Assembly (NCBI GenBank): GCA_036939355.1
Contig: JALLAP010000185.1
Span: 1 to 16,892, forward strand
DNA length: 16,892 nt
Direction: 5' to 3'
DNA from: Thalassiosira profunda
Taxonomy: Eukaryota; Bacillariophyta; Thalassiosirophyceae; Thalassiosirales; Thalassiosiraceae
The translations under genes were made by a program, and so were the position numbers. Shown here piece by piece: positions 1-7,140 of the stretch. Position 1 is the first letter of the stretch. The number at the start of each line of letters is the position of its first letter. Under the pieces are notes generated by a model. The model was not told the DNA's origin. It did no database searches and saw only the letters and a program-made list of their open reading frames with translations.

Positions 1-3000
1 ATCAGAGCCCTCAACCTCTGCGGCGCCGTCTTCTCAACCTTCGGCAAATCCTTCCGTATCAATCTGGCCCACTTCACAGGTGCGTACACTTGCCAAAACT
101 GTGCATCTTTTCTTTGCAATTGCAGTAATCTTACCCCTTTCTGTCATATTCAGCCTTCGAGCCAACCCAGCGAGGCACCGTCCGCAGAACCATCTAGCTC
201 GCCTTCTGCGCAGCCCTCCTCCACACCCTCCGAAAGTCCTAGCAGCCGGCCGTCTTCTTCGCCTTCCGAATCTCCGTCGAGTGAGCCTTCGAGTGCCCCA
301 AGCCGAGAGCCATCGTCGAGTCCCAGCGAGGCGCCGTCCGCCTTACCAAGCAGCGCGCCTTCCGCACAGCCCTCTAGTGCACCGTCGTCCATGCCATCGA
401 GGCAGCCCAGCAGCCAGCCGTCTGGCCAGCCATCGAAACAACCCAGCTCTCAGCCATCTAGGCAGCCCTCTGCTCGGCCATCTTCGCAGCCATCGAGCCA
501 ACCTTCGGCCCATCCATCGGGCCAACCTTCTAGCCAGCCCTCTGCGCAGCCCTCGCGCCAGCCCTCGAGTCAACCCAGCTCACAGCCATCGAGACAGCCC
601 TCAATGAACCCCTCCGGTATGTGCAAATTTGCCTTTATTATTCGTTCTTCACTGGAGGCTTTCGCTTACATTATTCCTGCACTCGATTCCTACGCATCAG
701 TGTCGCAATGGCCCACGAGCATGCCCTCAGAGACGCCGTCGATCTCATCCCAGCCCTCGACGTCCACAGCGCCGTCGTCGCAGGTGCGTGCACATGATTC
801 TCGTATCGCAAACGCTACTCGAGGAGGACATATTTATGACAAGAACTCATATTCGCCTTTCCTATTCCTTCAACGAACAGCCTTCTGCGAACCCCAGCGT
901 ATCGATCTGGCCTACCTCGCAGGTGTGTTGCCATGCATGCACATTCGTCGTTGCATTACATGATTGCAATAATCTTACCCCTGCTCAACGTACGCACAAA
1001 CTTAAGCCATCAAGCCAACCCAGCGGCCAGCCGTCTAGACAGCCCTCGAGCGCTCCAAGTAGCCAGCCGTCTGCGCAGCCATCTTCAGAGCCTAGTAGAC
1101 AGCCATCTTCGTCGCCATCGGAGCAGCCATCAGGCCAACCATCGAGTCAACCAAGCAGACAGCCATCGTCCAGTCCCTCCGAAATGCCGTCGGCTCAACC
1201 TTCTTCCCAACCATCGAGCGAGCCCTCTAGTGCACCATCGGCCATGCCATCGAGGCAGCCCAGCAGTCAGCCATCTGCCCAACCCAGCAACCAACCATCG
1301 GCCATGCCATCGAGGCAGCCCAGCAGTCAGCCATCTGCCCAACCGAGCAATCAACCGTCCGCAGAGCCATCGCGCCAACCTTCGAGCTCGCCCAGCACTC
1401 AGCCATCGAGCGTCCCGAGCTCACAGCCCTCGCGCCAGCCCTCGAGTTCTCCGAGCGCTCAACCTTCAAATCAACCATCGTCGCAGCCCTCTGCCCAGCC
1501 TTCGACGCAGCCTTCTGGTAAGCCGTTGCGGCCTTTGAACTGTTCGAGCAACTGTGGACTCTAACCCCAATTCACTTACTAACCAGTGTTTCCGTCGATG
1601 TCAGCACAACCGTCGAGTATGCCCAGTGAAAGTCCTTCCGCCAACCCTAGTCAGGGCTGTGAGAACACGAGAACCGACTGTGGCTGGGGTCTGTGAGTTT
1701 GCAATTGATTGGTGTCACTCTGAAAGGAAGGAGAGATATCTTACATCTTACGCACATCATTCTCTCAGATTCAATCCGTGGACCTGCCGCTGCGATTGCC
1801 CAGCCGGCATTTGTCTCGACAACAACGAGCAGTGCTACACTCCATGTCAAGAGACGATCAATACCAATCCCTGGGCCGGCTGCGCCCCTGGCTGGGATTG
1901 CCCGTGGTACCCGGACGCCGAAAAAGGCGGCTGCGTATCGAGGATGCACCAGCCCAACCACTTTGAGATTTACCGCACGGCCGAAGAGTGCTGCGACGAG
2001 CACTACAAGAGCGACGCCGCCACTTGTGTCCAGGAGAGCAAGGCCCCGTGGATCTACCAGTACGACCAAAACACTGCTTGGCCGGACCACGACGGTCACG
2101 CGCCGTATCCGTTTCCCCATCACTTCCCTGGGACCGGCGAACATCGTCCGAACGCGCCGCCAGAGTCGGAAGGTACTTGGGGCGACTGGCCTGGCTGGGG
2201 CACGGAACGAGGAAACTACCCCGCATTCTTTCCAGACCTTATCAACAAGCTAAACTGCGTATTCGGCTCGAACTACGAAGACTGGATGGCGGAGGAGGGA
2301 TTCGCGGAGGAGTATCTCTTCGTTTCGAGCAGTTACACGGACGATGGTGGGACGTCGAGGGACGGTGGCGCTGAGGATTGCTGCGAAAAGTGGTAAGAAG
2401 AATCAAGAGTGCGATGCAACTCTCGTCCGATTTCGCCCGGTGTCTTATGTCATGCAACATTCTCTGCCGTAGGTTTCCATCGCGAACCGACTGCCCGGAT
2501 CTTGGCCCTGCCGTGAATCCGGAGGCAGAAGACGAGGCATGGATGAGCGACCCATACCCGATGAACCATTACTACTTCCCCGACTTCGAACAGAACTCCT
2601 GCGGATTTGGGAGAGACTATCCTGCGGTGAGCCGATCACTCTTGGTGCCCTTCTCGCCAGTATGATGTGTCACTGGCTCACTGAAACCTTTTCCTCTGCG
2701 AATCGAAGTGGATGGGATACAACTCGTACGAGAAGCATTATCTTTTCCGTCCCGAGGACGCCGACATGTGCTGCGAGCGCTTCTTCCCCACTGTGGGCAA
2801 CTGCCCTATTGAGCGACACACCGACGCGGGAGCCATCAAGACTGGCTACTATTGGGAGAGCTACGAGGACAACCCCTCGAATCTCGACGACATGCCTGCA
2901 GTGTACAACCACACGTACTACCCAGACATACATGCTGGCACTTGTGTGAATGGCACTGATTTCCCTCCTTGGATGGCGTCGGACGATGAGTTCAAACGGC

Positions 3001-3302
3001 TCTATCTCTTCGGTACTGCGAAAGGCTGCTGTATGCAGTGGTTTTTGGATTGGGGCGCGGAAGAGTGCGAGCAGAGCATAATCCAGGGCCACTACGACGT
3101 CCAACCTTGTCCGGAGAACCGGCCTGAATGCAACCACGTCGCCTCTGTGACAGACCCGGTCGATAAGTGGTACCCCGACATTGATGCAAATCAATGTAAG
3201 AAGGACAGGGCCATGCCCCAGTTCATGCTCGAAGAAGGATATATGATCTGGTATCTGTTCAACACCGAGGAGCAGTGCGAAACCGCATTTGGATTTGGGT
3301 AG
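1..3302 (+). CDS. PSxQPS tetrapeptide-repeat, cysteine-rich wall-type protein (5' partial)
   Basis: Partial at the left edge. My exon model is 1-79 (reading frame from base 2), 154-616, 701-783, 881-922, 1007-1517, 1587-1692, 1769-2392, 2473-2626 and 2709-3302 (TAG). All junctions are GT-AG, phases agree, and the joined exons give 884 residues. Residues 1-415 are almost wholly x-x-Pro-Ser tetrapeptides (SQPS, RQPS, SAPS, SEPS). A cysteine-rich region follows, with GCENTRTDCGWG, then CRCDCPAGIC. After that come five repeats of the form W/Y-Y/F-P-D ... C ... WM ... YLF ... CC. Such repeats are, from memory, widespread in diatom predicted proteins. The Pro/Ser/Gln array suggests an extended, probably glycosylated, secreted or wall-associated spacer; that role is inference. 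The signal peptide would lie upstream of the window. The last repeat has EQC-E instead of CC and the protein stops soon after it. Confidence is high for the exons, low for function. Confidence 0.88.
80..153 (+). other. Intron A of the PSxQPS gene
   Basis: 74 nt, GTGCGT donor, ATTCAG acceptor, between codons (phase 0). It holds a branch-like CTTAC at 130-134 and TTGCAATTGCA at 114-124. Its 3' half (TGCAGTAATCTTACCCCT) closely matches the corresponding part of the intron at 923-1006, as if both came from one duplicated exon-intron unit. Confidence 0.9.
617..700 (+). other. Intron, 84 nt, multiple of three and stop-free
   Basis: GTATGT donor after phase-1 G at 616, CATCAG acceptor. Because it is 3n long and lacks in-frame stops, retention would insert 28 residues rich in hydrophobics (reading FAFIIRSSLEAFAYIIP) into the Pro-Ser array. 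The amino-acid style, wholly unlike the flanks, argues that it is normally spliced. Confidence 0.85.
784..880 (+). other. Intron, 97 nt
   Basis: GTGCGT donor after TCG CAG, CGAACAG acceptor, phase 0. Retention would shift the frame. Splicing restores the motif PSANPSVSIWPTSQ in the tiny next exon, which is identical in peptide to the end of the first visible exon. That is strong support for this acceptor. Confidence 0.85.
923..1006 (+). other. Intron B, 84 nt, stop-free, paralogous to intron A
   Basis: GTGTGT donor, CTTAAG acceptor, phase 0. It contains ATTGCAATAATCTTACCCCT, near-identical to the branch region of the intron at 80-153. It is 3n long with no in-frame stop, so a naive ORF call runs straight through it. 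Confidence 0.85.
1234..1353 (+). repeat. Recent 60-bp tandem duplication inside the Pro-Ser array
   Basis: The segment from about 1234 repeats almost exactly from about 1294, a shift of exactly 60 bp (five tetrapeptides). Each copy encodes PSAMPSRQPSSQPSAQPSNQ. The copies differ only near their ends (AACCCAGCAAC against AACCGAGCAAT). This points to recent slippage or unequal crossing-over, and makes the length likely to vary between strains or haplotypes. Confidence 0.88.
1518..1586 (+). other. Intron, 69 nt
   Basis: GTAAGC donor after a phase-1 G, AACCAG acceptor, with an in-frame stop near its middle if retained. Joins the Pro-Ser array to the short exon that leads into the cysteine-rich region. 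Confidence 0.85.
1693..1768 (+). other. Intron, 76 nt
   Basis: GTGAGT donor after phase-2 CT, CTCTCAG acceptor. Immediate in-frame stop if retained. TTGCAATTG lies at 1699-1707 and CTTAC at 1747-1751. Confidence 0.88.
2393..2472 (+). other. Intron, 80 nt
   Basis: GTAAGA donor after TG of a split TGG codon, GCCGTAG acceptor. Splicing rebuilds CCEKW-FPSRTDC, matching CCERFFP of the next repeat. Confidence 0.88.
2627..2708 (+). other. Intron, 82 nt
   Basis: GTGAGC donor after CCT GCG, TCGAAG acceptor, phase 0. Splicing rebuilds DYPA-WMGYN, matching DFPPWMAS of the next repeat, which fixes both sites. Confidence 0.9.
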
Positions 3303-3479
3303 ACGCGAGTTGTCCGTCGAAGAGAACAAAAAGAGACATAAACTTAGTATGTACAGTGTCTAGACAAAATCTTCTCTCAAAGAACAGCGGTCGTCAACGG
3401 GCCAACGTCCTTCACAAATCCGGCTAAACTGGCAACACGTGAGACTTGTAGTTGAACCATCTCCACAATGGTCCACATC
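3303..3479. other. Convergent spacer (3' ends of genes 1 and 2)
   Basis: 177 bp between the stop of the repeat protein and the stop of the HisN-type gene on the other strand. A-rich directly after the first stop (AACAAAAAGAGACATAAAC). I see no gene, no AATAAA signal and no convincing hairpin. Confidence 0.6.
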
Positions 3480-4601
3480 CTACGGCCCCAAGTGAGCCAG
3501 TGCCTCCCCGATTACAACCCCAAATATCAAAGGGGTCACATTTGGCCTTTGCTCGGCCAGAATTGGCGGCGGGGTCTCGTCCAGGACGGCCAGTAGTGCA
3601 TCTCTGTTTGCCGACGCCCCATCCTCACTTGCACTCGGCGACGAGAGAATCTTCAGAGCTTGGTCATGAATCGCAGAATTTGCGCTCGCCAACACTCTCC
3701 CTTTGGAGTTCTCGTGATTGCCCAGAGTCAAGCTTTGACCATTCCAATCCGATATCGACCCACCCGCACCTTCCAGAACTGGAACGATCGCGCAGTAGTC
3801 ATAAAGCCCGAGATCGGCCTCGACCACCAGATCAGCGCCAAATCCCGATGCAACCAGTGCATAGGCGTAGCAATCCGCTCCGTAGTGCGGCGTGCGGATG
3901 GCAGCCCGCAGGGACTCGAACTTGGATTTCTCCTCACCCTCTCGGAACATGTCGGGTGTTGTTGCATACAATTCAGCCTCGCTCAACGTGGCAACTCCAT
4001 CGGTTTTGATTGGCAGTCCGTTCAGTGTCGATTTGTTGCCCGCAGTGCCCAGCCAACGCTCGTTCAGCACGCACTGGTCGATTATTCCGATAACGGGCCC
4101 CCCCTTGTACAGAGCCGAGATGAGCGTGCCGAATAATGGCTTTCCAGTGATAAAGCTGCGCGTACCGTCGATGGGGTCGAGGACCCACACCCATTCCGCA
4201 TCGGCGTCCTTGATCCCGTACTCTTCCCCGTAGATCCCATCGTCGGGAAAGTGCTCCCCGATCAGCTCGCGCATGGCCCACTCGGCGGCCCGGTCCGCCA
4301 ATGTGACGGGCGAAGCCGATTGGGAGACGGAGCGGTCCTCCTCCACTTTTATTTGCAGCCCGAGGGCCTCGCGGCTTTGTCTCCAGTATGGCAAAATTTC
4401 CTCCCTTGCAGCATCGGCGAGGACCGACGCAAACTTGGCGCGCATTTGCAGCTGCTCTGGTTCAGGTGCGGAAGTGGATGATTCGGGGCGGGTGGTGGCT
4501 ATCCTGGGGACACCGCCGTCGGGGTCAATGTAGGCAAATGCAGCGACCCGCTTTGCAGCGAGCAGGAGGGCCACCAGCGTGGCGATTGAGGCCCTCATCA
4601 T
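3480..4601 (-). CDS. hisN: Histidinol-phosphate phosphatase (HisN / inositol monophosphatase family), probably plastid-targeted
   Basis: Single exon, 373 aa from the ATG-ATG at 4601. The frame stays open 27 codons further upstream, but that stretch is a TATTTGG microsatellite, so I take it as 5' UTR. The N-terminus (MMRASIATLVALLLAAKRVAAFAYIDP) is a signal peptide followed by an ASAFAP-like AAFAY, the diatom plastid presequence pattern. The Mg-dependent phosphatase motifs are SPVTLADRAAE (about 97-107), GEEYG (125-129), WVLDPIDGTRSF (139-150) and YDYCAIVPVLEGAGG (267-281), with E126, D142 and D145 as metal ligands by family knowledge. The SPVTLADRAAE and DYCAIVPVLEGAGG forms fit the histidinol-phosphatase branch (plant HISN7-like), which removes phosphate from histidinol phosphate in plastid histidine synthesis. 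Other IMPase substrates remain possible. About 50 C-terminal residues after KILSS extend beyond the usual family end. Confidence 0.88.
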   Translation of the reverse strand: MMRASIATLVALLLAAKRVAAFAYIDPDGGVPRIATTRPESSTSAPEPEQLQMRAKFASVLADAAREEILPYWRQSREALGLQIKVEEDRSVSQSASPVTLADRAAEWAMRELIGEHFPDDGIYGEEYGIKDADAEWVWVLDPIDGTRSFITGKPLFGTLISALYKGGPVIGIIDQCVLNERWLGTAGNKSTLNGLPIKTDGVATLSEAELYATTPDMFREGEEKSKFESLRAAIRTPHYGADCYAYALVASGFGADLVVEADLGLYDYCAIVPVLEGAGGSISDWNGQSLTLGNHENSKGRVLASANSAIHDQALKILSSPSASEDGASANRDALLAVLDETPPPILAEQRPNVTPLIFGVVIGEALAHLGP

Positions 4602-4640
4602 TTTCGCATCGATGGCTCTCGGACCGATGCAACTGAATGG

Positions 4641-4674
4641 TATTTGGTATTTGTATTTGGTATTTGGTATTTGG
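4641..4674. repeat. TATTTGG 7-bp microsatellite in the HisN 5' flank
   Basis: Five units, the second one base short, lying 40-73 bp upstream of the chosen start codon at 4601. Probably in the 5' UTR. Confidence 0.92.
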
Positions 4675-4823
4675 TGGTTCACTTCGCGCCTTCAGGCCCC
4701 GATACTCCGCCGCAAGATAAAGACTCCGCTCCCACAATGCATGCCCAATGCCCAGCAGCCACCAGTTGTTGGTCTGACGGTTCACCTCGTCTTCGTCGTC
4801 GTTCGTCGTCGGCTTGGAGGTGT

Positions 4824-4847
4824 GAGCCACCGAGCCACCTGAGCCAC
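4824..4847. repeat. Three GAGCCAC copies upstream of the metallophosphatase
   Basis: Copies at 4824-4830, 4832-4838 and 4841-4847, spaced 8 and 9 bp, about 108-131 bp before the start codon at 4955. Could be a small regulatory cluster; could also be simple sequence drift. Confidence 0.7.
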
Positions 4848-4954
4848 TGACCACTCCGCGCGCGAAGAATGCGACAAAAAAAGGAAGCTGGCTACTTCAA
4901 ACGCTCTCGCTGCAACCGGCAGCGGGTAACGCCGACACAGCGCGCGGCAGCGCC

Positions 4955-7051
4955 ATGCCTCTGCGCACACATCTCATCCCGCTCCTGCTGCTGCTGCTGT
5001 CGCCGTCCTCCCAACGACGGCCCTTCTCCCGGGCGCTTGGCGTGGCGCGCCGGAGCAGAAGGAGAACGGCGCTCGGTGCACGCGCGAGGGCTTCGATGGT
5101 GCCGCCAGGAGACGCCCACGCGGCGTCGGCCGCCCCCTTCCGCATTGGATATGTTTCGGACGTCGAGGGGCATTGGGATTACTTCTTGTGAGTTGCGCCT
5201 GTCCGGCGATGCATAGATGTGCACATCTCATGCATGTGCAGTGATGTGCTTGATATCTTGTCGATGCATGATTGTGCATCATGCCACTTCATTGCAATTG
5301 CAACTGCACATGTCTACGCCTCTCACCTCATTTGCAAATTGTGACCGTCGCGCACAATCAGGGAGTACGTCGAACGCAGCAACGTGTTGGATTGGGAGGA
5401 TGCACCAACCTCCGCCCCGATTGCATCCACCGACGTCAAATTTCAGAGGTTGGCCCTCGTCGGCCCGGACTCGCACTTCGTCTTTGGGGGCGACGCGGTG
5501 GACAAGGGGCCCGGAGACATCCGCCTCGTCCGCGCGCTGGTCGGCTTGAAGAAGCGATATCCGGACCGCGTGCACCTCTTGGTCGGCAACCGCGACCTGA
5601 ACAAAATTCGACTGCCGAGCGAGCTGTCCCAAGCAGACATGGCACGGCCCATCGATGAGATCGGGGGGGCGTTTTGGGATCCAAAAGCCCCGAGCCTGCA
5701 GGAATATTTGGAGAAATTGCACGAGGAAGATGGGGATTCTAGCATCGACGAATTGAACACCCGACCGGAACGACTACGCTACATGCTCAAACACACTCTG
5801 GGTTGCCCGGATACCTTTGAGTTTCGACGGGAAGAAATGCAGTTGCTTACTCAGTTCTACGGGCAATATCCTCCCAGCGCTGATACGCACGACGCAGTTC
5901 CTATGACTGTCAACTTGCAAAGGGAAGGTTCCAATTCCATCGAGATATCAGACGAGGAAGTGGTAGAAAGTTTCGTGTACGAGGTGGAAAGTCCGGAAGG
6001 TTCCTTGCACCAATATCTGCAATTGGCAAGCATCGCGGCAGTTGTCGGAAACACCGTATTCGTCCACGGAGCGATCGACAGATTGACAGCGAAGTTTGTG
6101 CCTGCTTTGGACACCAAGTTTCAACTTCCACAGGCGCCACCTCCACCGTTCGATGCACCGCATTCATCGCTTCCAATAGACGGTAGGCTTATAGACGATG
6201 TCCACGAATGGGTCGACGCTCTCAACGAATATATGCGGCACGGAATGCGAGATTTTGTGGATCGACCAGAGTGGAATGACGAACACAACAGCAGAGGTGG
6301 CGAGTCGCTGCTTGCAATACAAAACCGCCCAGCCATGTGGGGCCGCTCTGTGGTGCGTAAATGGATGTGCTGCATTCCGATTTCTTTTCTCCCACAACTC
6401 TGAACGTACACATTCTTGCAGGTCTGCAATTCCTACGCGGACGGGGGCGTTATACATACTTTAGAGGCAGCGGAAGAGAAGAGGGAAAAGGCCCTCCGTA
6501 ATGCACAACAACAGACGAACCCGCTCGCATTTGAAGGAATAGCAAGCAATGTGATGGACCCCTTGCCCGCGCAATGGCTATTGGATCAGGGATTCAAGAG
6601 AGTGGTCGTCGGACACAAACCCACAGGAGATTGCCCTGCAATTTTGCACTCCTCATACACCGGACTCGAAGTGGTTAGTGTTGATACGTCGTTCTCCCAT
6701 CGAAGGGACATGAAAAATCGAGATAGCTCACTAAAGTTTGGCGCCTTTCGGGGCGACGCGATCGCAGTGGTTGAAATCATGGGCGAAGACAAACACAACA
6801 ACGCGCTGGTAACATCGGGCGTCTTGGCATGCGGCACAGACTATTGCAATCTATATCCGGTGCTAGGCAACTCTTCCGGCGAACAGGCAAGCTCAGAAGT
6901 TGGAGATCCTTGTTTGGGAAAGAAACTTCCGGGCGGATGGTGGGTGAAAGCTGCGGTGCCACCAAACTACCACCTCACAAGAGGTTCGGGAAGACTTGTC
7001 GAGTATGACGTTCGCCCAATCGCAGAAGTCCAAGAGATGCTAACGTCATAA
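4955..7051 (+). CDS. Calcineurin-like metallophosphatase (PPP/ApaH-like fold, DVEG / GNRD variant)
   Basis: Exons 4955-5187, 5362-6352 and 6422-7051 (TAA) give 617 aa. The N-terminus has a leucine run (LIPLLLLLL, partly a CTG repeat) followed by an Arg/Ser-rich stretch to about residue 48. This looks like a signal or bipartite organelle presequence. Phosphoesterase motifs follow in order: YVSDVEGHWDYF (66-77), FGGDAVDKGPGD (119-130), LLVGNRDLNKIR (150-161), FVHGA (311-315) and VVVGHKPTGD (469-478). These correspond to the family's GDxHG, GDxVDRG, GNHE, VHGG and GHxP blocks. Two canonical histidines are replaced: DxH reads DVE, and GNHE reads GNRD. I recall GNRDxNK-type proteins from other protists, so this may be a subfamily feature, but substrate and even catalysis are uncertain. 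The insert between GNRD and VHGA is long, about 155 residues. Confidence 0.85.
5188..5361 (+). other. Intron 1 of the metallophosphatase gene, palindrome-rich
   Basis: 174 nt, the longest intron here. GTGAGT donor after phase-2 TT, AATCAG acceptor; retention hits an immediate stop. It contains the perfect 12-bp palindromes GATGTGCACATC (5216-5227) and TTGCAATTGCAA (5292-5303), plus GATGCA/TGCATC arms at 5263-5280. CTCAC near 5322-5326 is the likely branch site. Confidence 0.88.
6353..6421 (+). other. Intron 2 of the metallophosphatase gene
   Basis: 69 nt, GTGCGT donor, CTTGCAG acceptor, phase 0. An in-frame TGA is reached if it is retained. Joins MWGRSVV to CNSYADGG. Confidence 0.82.
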
Positions 7052-7140
7052 CAGGTGCAATTGAGCTTCGAAGAGTGGCAAATCATTTCTCTAGGTATTG
7101 GAGCTTTTACTCTAATGCATAGATATGCAACAAGCCGGCT
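7052..7140. other. Convergent spacer, genes 3 and 4
   Basis: 89 bp between two stop codons on opposite strands. No gene or recognised signal. 3' UTRs of both transcripts probably overlap. Confidence 0.6.

Larger units (their letters stand above)
154..1517 (+). repeat. Degenerate 12-bp (tetrapeptide) Pro-Ser coding repeat array
   Basis: Two blocks, 154-616 (about 38 units) and 1007-1517 (about 42 units), separated by three introns and two small exons. The unit encodes x-[QESAM]-P-S. Serine codons switch freely between TCN and AGY families, so most of the array is old and diverged at DNA level while the peptide pattern is kept. One segment near 1234-1353 is a fresh exception. Confidence 0.9.
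1860..3299 (+). repeat. Five W/YYPD cysteine repeats (protein domain repeats)
   Basis: Repeat anchors seen in the translation are CPWYPD (near 1899), AFFPD (near 2222), YYFPD (near 2571), TYYPD (near 2914) and KWYPD (near 3165). Each is followed by a Cys after about 6 residues. In copies 2-5 a [WF]M pair and a YLF motif also follow. A CC pair closes copies 1 to 4. Copy 5 has a single C there and then the stop. Two introns cut inside the repeats: one just after CCEKW of copy 2, the other between DYPA and WM of copy 3. Repeat boundaries are approximate. Confidence 0.8.
4602..4954. promoter_or_regulatory. Divergent promoter spacer, genes 2 and 3
   Basis: 353 bp between two start codons facing away from each other, so it should hold both promoters and 5' UTRs. 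It contains the TATTTGG repeat near the HisN side, a CGTCGT-rich run near 4790-4812 and three GAGCCAC copies at 4824-4847. No clear TATA box seen. Confidence 0.6.

Noticed and set aside
154..1517. CRISPR-like or satellite array
   Set aside because: The 12-bp periodicity is coding (tetrapeptide) with no constant repeat and spacer pattern.
629..1564. A continuous open frame through 629-1564 as one exon
   Set aside because: It crosses GT-AG introns with non-Pro-Ser sequence. Splicing restores PSANPSVSIWPTSQ and the tetrapeptide phase on both sides.
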